64,000 nt of DNA from Symbiodinium natans (taxonomy: Eukaryota; Sar; Dinophyceae; Suessiales; Symbiodiniaceae): the NCBI GenBank assembly GCA_905221605.1, contig CAJNDS010002335.1:1185887-1249886 (forward strand). The letters are read 5' to 3'. Position 1 is the stretch's first letter, and every line of letters begins with the position of its first letter. Shown piece by piece: positions 18,281-27,354 of the stretch. Under the pieces are notes generated by a model, which was given only the letters and a program-made list of their open reading frames with translations, made no database searches and had not been told where the DNA came from. The position numbers and the translations under genes were made by a program.

Positions 18281-18298
18281 GCCTTTTTAGAGTTTGGG

Positions 18299-18450
18299 GG
18301 TTTAGGGTTTAGGGTTTGGGGTTTGGGGTTTAGGGTTTGGGGTTTAGACTTTGGGGTTTAGGGTTTGGGGTTGAGGGTTTGGGGTTTAGGGTTAGGGTTT
18401 TGAATTTTGGGTTTGGGGTTTAGGGTTTGCCGTTGAGGGCTTGGGGTTTA
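18299..18450 (+). repeat. mixed TTTAGGG/TTTGGGG array
   Basis: About twenty units, roughly alternating between TTTAGGG and TTTGGGG. Confidence 0.9.
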
Positions 18451-19039
18451 GGTTCAGGGGGCAGTGACCAAGACACCAAGACTCTAAACTTTGGCTGTAG
18501 CCCTTGTGCAAGGTGTGGAGGGTCCGGTGCTGCCGTCACTCTTCAAACCTACAAGTGGGGTTGTGGTGGCGAGCTTGCGGCATAGGGGTTGCAGCAAAGA
18601 TTTAGGGTGTGGTTTTGGGGCATTCCTGCGCGCTGAACCGAAAGCCCCAGTCTGCATCATCTCAAGGTACATTGCCTCGGTCACCACCTTCGTACTCTGG
18701 CGGCATTGCTTGTGGGTTTTGGGCGCATTTCGGGCTTGACAAGTCGGAGGTCGACAGTTTTGAGTTTGGGGACTTAGGGTTGAAAAAAATCCTCATGAAT
18801 GTTTGTGATATTAGGGGTACGTACCTTCTTAAAGCCTTGGTTTTGGGGGCTTAGGGCGTAGGATATAGGGCCACCCTAAACCTTACACCCTAAACCGATG
18901 GCAAGGGTTTTGGCGCTTTCCTTTGCGAATTCCCGGCTTCTGGCGCCTGGGGAGTCTGGGAGGGGTTTCGAAACTGCAAGCTAAACCCTCAACCCTCAAC
19001 CCTCAACCCTAAACCCTAAACCCTAATCTTAAAGCTGAG
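18451..19039. other. noncoding
   Basis: Open frames on both strands at 18484-18854 overlap and lack recognisable features. CCCTCAA units lie at 18985-19025. Confidence 0.4.
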
Positions 19040-19074
19040 GTGTCCAACTTCTCCGCGCTTTTCTGCCGCCACAG
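19040..19074 (+). CDS. candidate exon (VSNFSALFCRH)
   Basis: A GCTGAG acceptor and CACAG|GCGGGG (GC donor) bound VSNFSALFCRH with an N-F-S sequon and one Cys. Its GTG start and sequon resemble the 27298 exon. Confidence 0.35.
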
Positions 19075-19349
19075 GCGGGGCGGGGGCAAGCCTGTCGGTT
19101 CACTCCAGAGCGTCGGTTTATAAGGTTTTAGGGTTTAGGCCCCCCCCCCCCCCCCCTAGATTCTCCCCCATACTTGAGGCTATTTAGGGATTTTAAAAGC
19201 CTACTTGAAGGTTACTTAAGGGGGGGGCAGTATAGAGGAGGGTAGTAGCCATGATGAGGAGGTCTGGGCTTCGGTGTATGTGCATGAGGTTGGGTGTTTT
19301 CTCCATCTGGGAGGCCACGGGACCCTCTCGAACCTTTGGTTCCTGGAGA

Positions 19350-19468
19350 AGGTTTAGGGTTTAGGGTTTAGGGTTTAGGGTTTAGGGTTTAGGGTTTAGG
19401 GTTTAGGGTTTAGGGTTTAGGATTTGGGGTTTAGGGTTTAGGGTTTAGGGTTTAGGGTTTAGGGTTTA
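19350..19468 (+). repeat. telomere-like array (TTTAGGG)n
   Basis: Seventeen units, one ATTTGGGG. Its last TTTAG could serve as a splice acceptor for the frame HWKPVLWAVSGSTHGSPDVK that follows. Confidence 0.9.
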
Positions 19469-19469
19469 G

Positions 19470-19530
19470 CACTGGAAGCCTGTGCTTTGGGCAGTTTCTG
19501 GCAGCACCCACGGGAGTCCGGATGTCAAAA
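19470..19530 (+). CDS. possible exon using a telomere-repeat acceptor
   Basis: Immediately after GGGTTTAG the frame is open and protein-like (HWKPVLWAVSGSTHGSPDVK). The acceptor would be supplied by the array itself, as at 21463. The donor is unclear. Confidence 0.3.
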
Positions 19531-19935
19531 GAGTTTACGGCTAGGCCCTGAAAAGGCCATTGTACAGGCCCTAAAGCCTTCGAAGTCTGGAAGTATGTTG
19601 CGTTCTCGTGATGTGAACTGCAGCAGCAGCTCTGCTTTGAGAAGCCTCAGCAGTAGACTAGGTAGCCTTTAACCTTTTTTTGTATTATAACCCCTATAAA
19701 ATCCCCAAAAATTCTCCTTTAGTTCATTTAGTTCCCCTATGTTTCTGGACAACTAAAAAAGCACGTGAAGGGCCATGGCACCGACTCGGGTTACACCCAA
19801 GAAGGACGGAACACTGTTGAGCCCGGAACCCCAAACCCCAAACCCCTCAATTGAATCGATGAGTACTTGGGATCTATCCCTAAAACCCTACACCAAGAAC
19901 CCTAAACCCCGGTGTTTCCGAGAGATTTCTGGCAG
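19531..19935. other. noncoding; AT-rich element
   Basis: AGACTAGGTAGCCTTTAACC at about 19656 is similar to 9688-9710 (GAGTAGGTAACCTTTAGCC) and 42247-42266, perhaps a further dispersed element. It is followed by AT-rich sequence to 19760. Confidence 0.4.
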
Positions 19936-19966
19936 GCAGCTGGCCAGCTGCATCGCAGCCAACCCG
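19936..19966 (+). CDS. candidate exon (QLASCIAANP)
   Basis: A TGGCAG acceptor and CCCG|GTGTCT donor bound QLASCIAANP. Short, but both signals are good. Confidence 0.35.
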
Positions 19967-20302
19967 GTGTCTTGGAGCCCTCAACCCTAAACCTTAAACC
20001 CTAAACCCTAAACCCCTACTTACAAAGACCGTGGCACTTTGGGTTTGCTTGCGGTTCCATGATACTTTTCTTATGAGACGAAGAAAAGCACGAAACTCAA
20101 AGCCCTAGAGCGGGAGCACCAGTCTTGCGGTGAGGATGTGTGGTTTCAGGTGTGGCGTTTTAAGTTCTAGGGTTTGTAGGGTTTAGGGTTTACGGTTTAG
20201 GGTTACGGGGTTCAGGGTGTTCAGGGTGTTCAGGGCGTAGTAAACGCTATGGTGGGGGGGTCCCTGTAAACTTAAGAGGATTTATAGTAGCACAGGGTAC
20301 AT
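19967..20302. other. noncoding
   Basis: Short telomere-like clusters at 19982-20012 and 20170-20240; nothing else identified. Confidence 0.5.
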
Positions 20303-20358
20303 GACCCCCTAAACCCTAAACCCTAAACCCTAAACCCTAAACCCTAAACCCTAAACCG
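20303..20358 (-). repeat. telomere-like array (CCCTAAA)n
   Basis: Eight perfect units. Confidence 0.9.
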
Positions 20359-20564
20359 GGCTCATTTGGTCCCCAGGGCGGTGGGGAGAGGAACCCAGAG
20401 TTGGTCAGGGCAGCCCTGCCTGTAACGTACCCTGAAGCCCTCAACCCCTATCGTACCTTAAAGCCCGAAAACCCCAAAACCCTCAACGCCGAAAACCTCT
20501 AAACCCCCCAAATCCCCGAAGCCCCTGAACCCTAAACCCTTACGCCCTAAGCCATCGAGTTCAG

Positions 20565-20606
20565 GACGATGCCTCGTCCCCTGAATGTGCGCACTGGCGC
20601 AGCCAG
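20565..20606 (+). CDS. candidate exon (DDASSPECAHWRSQ)
   Basis: After a GTTCAG acceptor the frame reads DDASSPECAHWRSQ in phase 0. The donor is unclear. Confidence 0.35.
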
Positions 20607-20669
20607 ATTAACCCGCACGAAATCCTTTCTGTGGCCCTAAACACCCTTAACACCCCAAACACCCTAAAC

Positions 20670-20800
20670 ACCCTAAGGGTTTAGGGTTTAGGGTTTTAGG
20701 GTTTTAGGGTTTTAGGGTTTTAGGGTTTTAGGGTTTTAGGGTTTTAGGGTTTTAGGGTTTTAGGGTTTTAGGGTTTTAGGGTTTTAGGGTTTAGGGTTCC
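20670..20800 (+). repeat. (GGGTTTTA)n octamer array
   Basis: About thirteen tandem GGGTTTTA units flanked by normal TTTAGGG units. A CCCTAAACA cluster in the opposite sense lies just upstream. TTTTAGGG is the telomere repeat known from Chlamydomonas-type algae; here it is most simply a local expansion of a one-T insertion. Confidence 0.9.
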
Positions 20801-21115
20801 CTACACCCCAAACCATGCCCAATTTCGGCCCCACGCCGTCTCTCAAAAACTCGACACACGGAGACCTTCAGTCCTCTCCCACTTATGTCTGTGTCTATAT
20901 ACACATGCGGACAGAGATATTCCGATATTCCACTGTGATCTATTTCATCTTGTTGCTGGGGCCCTCAACCCCAATAGAACCTTGGCCATGAACCCCAAAC
21001 CCGACCCGAAATCCTAAACCCTAAGCCCCAAACCCCAAAATAGCCCAAATCCTAAACCCTAAACCCTAAACACCCCACTCTAAGCTTCCCACGTCGGCGT
21101 TTCACTGCTGCCCAG

Positions 21116-21157
21116 GCCGCCTGCGACGCTTCCGCGGGGGCGAAGAGACGCCTGGAG
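21116..21157 (+). CDS. candidate phase-0 exon (AACDASAGAKRRLE)
   Basis: A CTGCCCAG acceptor and GGAG|GTCCAT donor bound exactly 14 codons, AACDASAGAKRRLE. Confidence 0.45.
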
Positions 21158-21185
21158 GTCCATATGGGTTTGGGCTTCAGACTTT

Positions 21186-21268
21186 GGGGGTTTTGGGGTT
21201 AGGGTTTGGGGTTTTGGGGTTAGGGTTTAGGGTTTAGGGTTTAGGGTTTAGGGTTTAGGGTTTAGGGC
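21186..21268 (+). repeat. telomere-like array
   Basis: TTTTGGGG/TTAGGG variants, then seven clean TTTAGGG units. Confidence 0.9.
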
Positions 21269-21408
21269 TTACCGATGTACCCTAGATTGCTTCCTTGCCA
21301 TATCTTCAAGTTCACAGCATGGATCTTAGTAGCGCCGCCCTGGCACTCATGGGGCGGCAAGGGGTCATCCCTCTGAGGAGACGCAGGTCTGAGATACCGG
21401 AGCCTCAG

Positions 21409-21462
21409 TTTAGGGTTTAGGGTTTAGGGTTTAGGGTTTAGGGTTTAGGGTTTAGGGTTTAG
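21409..21462 (+). repeat. telomere-like array (TTTAGGG)n
   Basis: Seven perfect units plus TTTAG, which forms the apparent acceptor of the following exon. Confidence 0.9.
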
Positions 21463-21642
21463 CTCACCTTACCCCAATGGAGAAGCGGCACCTTGCTGTC
21501 CGCATTTGGTCGGATCGAGGCAGCCAAAGTCTCCTTGGCATCCTTGACCCCGCCTGGGGAAACCCGGCCTGGCTGCTTGCGGAAAGTTCTGCCTGCCTGC
21601 AAGAGCGGCGAACGGCGGCCGAGCATGAAGTTCTGGCGGAGG
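21463..21642 (+). CDS. candidate exon, first half, before telomere-like intron
   Basis: After a telomere-derived TTTAG acceptor the frame runs 60 codons in phase 1: HLTPMEKRHLAVRIWSDRGS, then QSLLGILDPAWGNPAWLLAE, then SSACLQERRTAAEHEVLAE. It ends at GAGG|GTTTCG where the inserted array begins. The ATG at 21477 could also be a start. Amphipathic and Leu/Ala-rich; family unknown. Confidence 0.45.
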
Positions 21643-21716
21643 GTTTCGGGTTTAGGATTTATAGGGTTTAGGGTTTAAACCCTAAACGTTTAGGGTTGCA
21701 TGAAGCTCTGGCGGAG
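21623..21716 (+). repeat. telomere-like insertion with 19-bp duplication
   Basis: GCATGAAGTTCTGGCGGAG at 21623-21641 recurs at 21698-21716 with one mismatch. The 56 bp between include TTTAGGG units, an inverted AACCCTAAAC and a final TTTAGGG. Confidence 0.85.
21643..21693 (+). other. predicted 51-nt intron made of telomere-like DNA
   Basis: A GT donor (GAGG|GTTTCG) and AG acceptor (CGTTTAG|GGTTGC) both lie in the inserted repeat. Joining the flanks keeps the frame, giving HEVLAE, then GL, then HEALAE from the two copies of the duplication. No transcript evidence. Confidence 0.4.
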
Positions 21717-21749
21717 TGGTTCAAGAGCAACGCCCAGAACCAGCCGCCC
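21694..21749 (+). CDS. candidate exon, second half
   Basis: Continues the 21463 frame as HEALAEWFKSNAQNQPP and ends at a strong CCC|GTAAGA donor. Confidence 0.45.
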
Positions 21750-21859
21750 GTAAGAAGCTCAGCCCGGGTTCACAAGGGTTTCGGGTTTCGAGTTCAGATC
21801 GGTCCCCCGATCTCCTTGCGGGGTATAAGGAGGGACCCCTAGAAGGGACCCTTCATCTT

Positions 21860-21960
21860 ATTTCCCGATTTAACCTATATATACATATGTATATGTATTC
21901 ATTTTTGGTTTACATGTTTTTTTTACACCTTATTTATGTAAGTCCCTACATACCTAAGTA
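21860..21960. other. AT-rich core of a possible MITE
   Basis: ATATATACATATGTATATG at 21878-21896 lies between GGAGGGACCCCTAGAAGGG (about 21830) and CTTTAGAAGGGTCCCCCC (about 21993). These are inverted and recall F4 termini. Confidence 0.4.
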
Positions 21961-22280
21961 GCCTAAATAGGCCCCAAAGAACCCCCAAGGTCCTTTAGAA
22001 GGGTCCCCCCTTTAGATCCTTGAATCTAGTCACGAGCTGACGCAGGCCTTAGTCTACTTTGTGCTTAAGAACCGCCAAATCAGAGCTGATACTACTCCCT
22101 GTCTTGCCCTTACACCCGAAACCCTAAACCCGAATAGATTGCTATTTCTTTAGAGTTTCTAAGTCGTAGTAGCAAATTCAAGCTCTAAGCCGGCGTGTAC
22201 ATTCGGAGTCCCACAGCCCCAGTGACCTCAAAGGATCAAACGCTTGAAGGCTAATGGGTAGGGTTTAGGGTTTAGGGTGT

Positions 22281-22404
22281 AGGTTTCGGGTACCTACTAA
22301 CCAATTGTAACTGTACTTATAACCCAAAATATATCCATATCAGGGCACTTACGGGGCCTAGAAGCGGGGTTGTAAGTACAGCTATCATTGGTTCAGAGGT
22401 ACCC
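22281..22404. mobile_element. MITE family F2, copy h
   Basis: Inner arms CTAACCAATTGTAACTGTAC and AGTACAGCTATCATTGGTT are intact. The outermost termini have been replaced by TTTAGGG units on the left and CCCTAAA on the right. Confidence 0.65.
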
Positions 22405-22938
22405 CTAAACCCTAAGGCCCAAACCTTCAACCCTAAACCCTCGAAAAATTCAAGTAGAGGCTTTATCCTTCAACCCTACATATTGCATCCCAGCAGTGGG
22501 GCTGCGAGCAGGTAGCAAACCCCCCCCCCCCCCCCCCAAATCTTGAAATCTTGAATTAGAAAGCTAAACCCTAAACGCTAAACCCTAGACCCTTTGCGGT
22601 CTTTTGCCGCCCGCACGGCGGCTCCCGAAGTACCTCCGTAAACGGTTTCGGGATGATAAGCAGGGTTTAGAGTTTAGGGTTTAGGATTTTGATTAAAATG
22701 ATTTGGGGTTCCTTGAGAACGCTCTGATGGGTACAGGGTCGTGTTTAGAGGGCATGAACCTCAGTTGATTTCTGGGAGTGTTTTTGTTTTTGTGGGGGGG
22801 GGGGGGGTGCTACCTTCTAGGGTTAACCCTAGACCCTAAATCCTGAAAGGTTGTGTTCATTGACACGTGGCGCCTGTTCCTCCCTGCTCTTGGGCTTCAA
22901 CTACGTACTGCAATCATCACACCGGCCAGCTCAGCCAG
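22405..22938. other. noncoding; C and G homopolymers
   Basis: C16 run at about 22521-22537 and G run at about 22793-22807. A frame at 22867-22938 leads into the next exon, but its acceptor is at 22937-22938. Confidence 0.5.
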
Positions 22939-22995
22939 GGCAGTTCCACCAACGACACGTACGACAACAGCACTGGTAACTCCACCGGCGATCAG
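22939..22995 (+). CDS. candidate sequon-rich exon
   Basis: A CAGCCAG acceptor and CAG|GCCTGT (GC donor) bound exactly 19 codons: GSSTNDTYDNSTGNSTGDQ. Three N-x-S/T sequons occur in 19 residues. It is phase 0 at both ends, ends in GDQ and uses a GC donor, as the tandem exons at 24130-25744 do (SDQK/GDQK). It is probably a diverged relative of them, and N-glycosylation in a secreted protein is inferred. Confidence 0.5.
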
Positions 22996-24007
22996 GCCTG
23001 TGAGCTGAAAACCGGAGTCAAGCTGCAGCAGAGCCACTACGAGATTTCTTCCGGTTTTAAGCCATTCTGCTCTTGTTTGGGTTCGAAACCGGTTTTAAGC
23101 TGACCGGTCGTATTGTCCCGTGGAAGGTTCAAAACCGGTTCCAACCCCATAGAAGAGCAAACCAACCTCAGGATTGGGTTCAAGCGGTTTTAACCCAAAC
23201 CTAATTCTTGCACGGGACATTTCGAGATGCGTTGCCGAGGGCAGGGTAGTGCAGGGTCTTCGTCCGTATGATGGAGTCATAAGGATTCGAGGGTGTGGGT
23301 TTCCATGGTCGGGGGAGCGGAGACGCAGGACAGTACACAAAACATGTTTCATGAATTCAGAAATTGAGGCTTTGACTGGGGTCCCGGATACCGAAAGTAC
23401 AAATTTCGAAGTCTTCCTAACCCCAAACCCTAAACCCTAAATCCCAACCCTAAACCCTAAACCCCTAAACCCCCCCTAGACTTGGGGTTTCGGGTCTAGC
23501 CAAAGAGCATGAACGATTGGACCGAACCTCCCGTCCCGTACCCGACACCCCGTCACCTGAAGCCACTAGCTCAAACCTCTGCTCGAATCTGCCAAGGCTT
23601 AGACAAGCTTGCGGGCTTTCAGCCGGACATTTACCGTACATTCCATTATAGTAACCTAATGGTTCTGAGAGGAATAACCTTCTCTTGTTTACAAGCCCGC
23701 AAGAAAGTGCTCCACTCCAATCTTTTGCAGCCTCTTTCTTCGTAAGTTTCATCTTTTTTGCGCCCCATCTTCAGGCCAACCCTAAACCCATCCAAGAGTC
23801 AGGATTTGGGGGGGGGGGGGGGGGGGGGGGAAGAAGATGAAAAAAACAGAAAAGAAGAATGAAACTTCTGAGAATAAATCAGAATTACCTGCCCAGATTA
23901 GTCAAATAATGTAGGGTTTGGAACCGTACTTTTCGCATGACCTCCTGCGGTTTTGCTCACCCAACGGTCTTCGTGGCATGGCCCATCATAGTCGGGCGCT
24001 TCATCCG
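22996..24007. other. noncoding; G homopolymer
   Basis: Repeated AAACCGGTTTTAA-like motifs at 23050-23195 (CCGGTTTTAAGC, AAACCGGTTCC, AGCGGTTTTAACC), direct and inverted. A run of 23 G lies at 23808-23830. Confidence 0.5.
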
Positions 24008-24094
24008 GGTTTAGGGTTTAGGGTTTAGGGTTTAGGGTTTAGGGTTTAGGGTTTAGGGTTTAGGGTTTAGGGTTTAGGGTTTAGGGTTTAGGGC
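24008..24094 (+). repeat. telomere-like array (TTTAGGG)n
   Basis: Twelve perfect units directly before the tandem exon block. Confidence 0.95.
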
Positions 24095-24129
24095 GAAGAG
24101 AAGTGCTTAGCTAAGCCCAGCAAAGCCAG

Positions 24130-24228
24130 GACAACATGACGTCTGAGGACAACATGACGTATGGCAACAACACGGATAACTATACCAGCTCGAATGGCAG
24201 CTGGTACGACAACTCTAGCGACCAGAAG
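24130..24228 (+). CDS. sequon-dense exon, unit 0
   Basis: AAAGCCAG acceptor, AAG|GCGCAT (GC donor), 33 codons in phase 0: DNMTSEDNMTYGNNTDNYTS, then SNGSWYDNSSDQK. About six N-x-S/T sequons. It is the diverged first member of the tandem block and keeps the same splice sites. The sequon density suggests a heavily glycosylated extracellular linker; the function is unknown. Confidence 0.6.
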
Positions 24229-24631
24229 GCGCATGTGGGCTCAGGGTTTAGGGTTTTTAGGGTTTAGGGTTTAGGGTTTATAGGGTTTAGGATTTTGGGG
24301 TTTAAGGCTCTGTCAAAGGCCAGGTCTTATTTGCACAGCGATGAGGTTTCCAGGGCTCGGGGTGCACATAAATCCTTAAAGGCCTTCATAGACTCCCCCA
24401 CCTAGCGCACCAATAACCCTCAATCCCGAACCCTAAACACTTCTCAGGAAGCTGTCTCTCCACTGTAGGGTTCTCAAGAAAGCCAAGCCCAAAAGCAGGG
24501 TCTGGGGTGTTAGCTAAAGCCGCGCCGAAACCTTAAACCCGAAGGCCCCTATAAGCCCTACACCAGAACCCCCTAAACCCCAATTCCTTTTGAGCCGATT
24601 CTTAGCGCCTAGCTGAGCCCAGCAAAGCCAG

Positions 24632-24739
24632 GACAACATGACGTATGACGACGGCAACATGTCGGGTTCTTACGGCAACAACACGGATAACTATACCAGC
24701 TCGAATGGCAGCTGGTACGACAACTCCAGCGACCAGAAG
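24632..24739 (+). CDS. sequon-dense exon, unit 1
   Basis: 36 codons, phase 0, GCCAG acceptor and AAG|GCACAT (GC donor): DNMTYDDGNMSGSYGNNTDN, then YTSSNGSWYDNSSDQK. Six sequons (NMT, NMS, NNT, NYT, NGS, NSS). Confidence 0.6.
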
Positions 24740-25141
24740 GCACATTTGGGCTTAGGGTTTAGGGTTTAGGGCTTAGGGTTTATAGGGCTTATAAGGTTTA
24801 GGATTTAGGGTGCAGGGTTTAAGGCTTTGTCAAAAGCCAGGTCTTATTTGCACAACGATGAGGCTCCCAGTGCTCGGGGTGCACGTGAATCCTCAAAGAC
24901 CCTCCTCGGCTCCCAACTAGCGCACCAATACCTAAACCCCGAACCCTAAACACTTCTCAGGAAGCTGTCTCTCCACTGTAGGGTTCTCAAGAAAGCCAAG
25001 CCCAAAGCAGGGTCTGGGGTGTTAGCTAAAGCCGCGCCGAAACCTTAAACCCGAAGGCCCCTAAGCCCTACACCAGAACCCCCTAAACCCCAATTCCTTT
25101 TGAGCCGATTCTTAGCGCCTAGCTGAGCCCAGCAAAGCCAG

Positions 25142-25249
25142 GACAACATGACGTATGACGACGGCAACATGTCGGGTTCTTACGGCAACAACACGGATAA
25201 CTATACCAGCTCGAATGGCAGCTGGTACGACAACTCCAGCGACCAGAAG
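25142..25249 (+). CDS. sequon-dense exon, unit 2
   Basis: Exact copy of the unit 1 exon 510 bp downstream, with the same phase and GC donor. Splicing both in would add 36 residues without a frame change. Confidence 0.6.
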
Positions 25250-25651
25250 GCACATTTGGGCTTAGGGTTTAGGGTTTAGGGCTTAGGGTTTATAGGGCTT
25301 ATAAGGTTTAGGATTTAGGGTGCAGGGTTTAAGGCTTTGTCAAAAGCCAGGTCTTATTTGCACAACGATGAGGCTCCCAGTGCTCGGGGTGCACGTGAAT
25401 CCTCAAAGACCCTCCTCGGCTCCCAACTAGCGCACCAATACCTAAACCCCGAACCCTAAACACTTCTCAGGAAGCTGTCTCTCCACTGTAGGGTTCTCAA
25501 GAAAGCCAAGCCCAAAGCAGGGTCTGGGGTGTTAGCTAAAGCCGCGCCGAAACCTTAAACCCGAAGGCCCCTAAGCCCTACACCAGAACCCCCTAAACCC
25601 CAATTCCTTTTGAGCCGATTCTTAGCGCCTAGCTGAGCCCAGCAAAGCCAG

Positions 25652-25744
25652 GACAACATGACGTATGACGACGACAACATGTCGAGTTCTTACGGCAACA
25701 ACACGGATAACTATACCTGGTACGACAACTCCGGCGACCAGAAG
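25652..25744 (+). CDS. sequon-dense exon, unit 3
   Basis: 31 codons, phase 0: DNMTYDDDNMSSSYGNNTDN, then YTWYDNSGDQK. It lost five residues (TSSNGS region) by an in-frame deletion and keeps the AAG|GC donor (GCGTAG). Confidence 0.55.
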
Positions 25745-26821
25745 GCGTAGTGGCGCAGGATGTGTTGATTCGTGTTGATCTGACTCTTGAAAACCCTGGC
25801 CTTATTTGCATATTTGCATAGCGATGAGGTTTCCAGGGCTCCGGGGTGCACTTAAATCCTTAAAGGCTTTCCTAGACCCCCCCCCCCCAACTAGCGCACC
25901 AATAACCCTAAGCTACACTCGCTCAACCCCGAAACCTAAACCCACCCCAAACCCTGTCTCTCGCGGTAGGGTTCTCAAGAAAGCCGCGCCCAACAGCAGG
26001 GTCTGGGGTCTCAGTTGCCACTCCCAAAACCCTAAACCCTGAAACCCTGACACCCCTAAGCCCTGAACCTTAAACCCTAATCCCTTTGAGCTGATTCTTG
26101 CCTGGGCCTCTTCATCACATCAGTGTCCCTGGGCCGCTGGAAATCAGACCTGCTGTTTAGGGTTTAGGGTTTGATCTGAAAGCCTACCGATCTTCATACC
26201 CGTCACCCTAAATCCTAGACTTCACAATCCCAGCACGCTTTCGAGTGCCACAGGTACCTTGTTGGCGTGGGTTGTTGTGATTTAGGGTTGAAGGCTGTTT
26301 TCGGGTGAGGTCTCGGGTTCATGTGCCTGGGGTTTAGGCATCTCAGGGCTTCAGGAGAAACACCCCAGAAGCGACCCGCAACCCCCAAGCTCTTCCCGCG
26401 AAACGCGCGCTCGCGATCTGGCGGACAGGGCTGCGATCTGGCCGTGCTGGAGACGTGTCGCTTTGCTCGGGGTCGGGGCTGCGCATATGCGTCTTTCAGG
26501 CTTTAAAGGGATGGCTCCTTTCGGTTTCTTGGTGGCCTTGTACACCCAACCTACCTGGCTCACTCAAGAACCCTATCGTCTGCGTGCTAGTCTGTGATAA
26601 GGACCCCTGAGTCGTCCCTAAACCCTAGACAATTTCATGTCCAGTCCCTTCAATTCAATGCCTCAAACCCGACTGTTAACATATCTATAGTGTAGTAGTA
26701 GTCTATAGCAAGAGTAGGTGTGTGGAGGTTCTTGAAGCAGGGCTTGCCTGGTGCTGGGGGTTTACAAAAACTTGGTTGTGGGGTTTTTTGTGGTACCTTC
26801 AACCTTCACGGGGCTACCCAG
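25745..26821. other. noncoding, degraded unit-3 flank
   Basis: To about 26090 it is a diverged copy of the 510-bp unit intron. After that, unique sequence with open frames at 26321-26563 that I cannot support as genes. Confidence 0.5.
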
Positions 26822-26868
26822 GCAATGCCTCCGTGCACAATGTCAGCGCCTACGTGTCTCGGCTCTGT
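26822..26868 (+). CDS. candidate sequon exon (NASVHNVSAYVSRLC)
   Basis: A CTACCCAG acceptor opens phase 1 as (x)GC AAT..., reading NASVHNVSAYVSRLC with two sequons. Another phase-1 exon at 34084 also starts GC-AAC (NSTIENAS). The donor may be CTCT|GTTCTC. An F6 MITE follows within 70 bp. Confidence 0.45.
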
Positions 26869-26933
26869 TCTCCAATACGCCTCGTTCGTGCTAAGGCCCC
26901 GTATAGGGTTTTGTGTAGGAAGTGCCACACCGA

Positions 26934-27042
26934 CCCAAAGAATCCTAAGCACCTATATGGGGGTCACTTGCCCAAACCATAATGGTAATTCCTATTACAG
27001 AAACCCTACTTTCTACGATGCAGGTACTTAGGACCCTTTGGG
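26934..27042. mobile_element. MITE family F6, copy a
   Basis: CCCAAAGAATCCTAAGCACC and GTACTTAGGACCCTTTGGG are the inverted termini. The same element lies inverted at 28684-28802, sharing CCAAACCATAATGGTAATT in the core. Confidence 0.7.
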
Positions 27043-27182
27043 CGAGATGCACGAGGTTTCAGGTTCAGAGGTCAGGGTTCGGGTATCTGATGAAAAGAGA
27101 TCAAATGCAGAGGCTCCGGACAGTAAACCCTAAACCCTAATTGAGCAGGACCCTAACGAGGCACGAGCTCACTGCATCCCGA

Positions 27183-27288
27183 TATGGGGGTTTACGAAAA
27201 TAGGGGACCCGAAATAGACTCCCAAGTAGTAGGATTCCTTCATCAAAAGGACCCAACAGGGTACACCGAATATCGGAAGCTCCTGTAT
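27183..27288. mobile_element. MITE family F5, copy b (inverted)
   Basis: ATGGGGGTTTACGAAAATAG matches the reverse complement of the F5 right end. The other end has GGGTACACCGAATATCGG. It ends nine bases before the 27298 exon. Confidence 0.55.
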
Positions 27289-27297
27289 AGCCAAAAG

Positions 27298-27354
27298 GTG
27301 AGCTCCGTCAACATCAGCGCCATCAATGGCACGGAGGCGTACGACATGTGCATG
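27298..27354 (+). CDS. candidate exon, Y-x-x-C module
   Basis: CCAAAAG acceptor, phase 0, VSSVNISAINGTEAYDMCM before ATG|GCCACT (possible GC donor). Two sequons (NIS, NGT) and the AYDMCM motif. The [AM]Y-x-x-C pattern recurs at 34311 (MYAACM), 44744 (AYLTCL) and 51324 (MYESCS). Confidence 0.5.

Larger units (their letters stand above)
24601..25620 (+). repeat. 510-bp tandem duplication, two full units
   Basis: 24601-25110 and 25111-25620 read as identical over 510 bp, including exon, TTTAGGG cluster and all intron sequence. A third unit begins at 25621 and diverges after the exon. Identity of intron DNA implies a very recent duplication, or an assembly artefact. Confidence 0.9.

Noticed and set aside
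24601-25744. CRISPR-like or satellite interpretation of the 510-bp repeats
   Set aside because: Unit length, internal exon with open frame and splice sites, and only three to four copies fit exon duplication.
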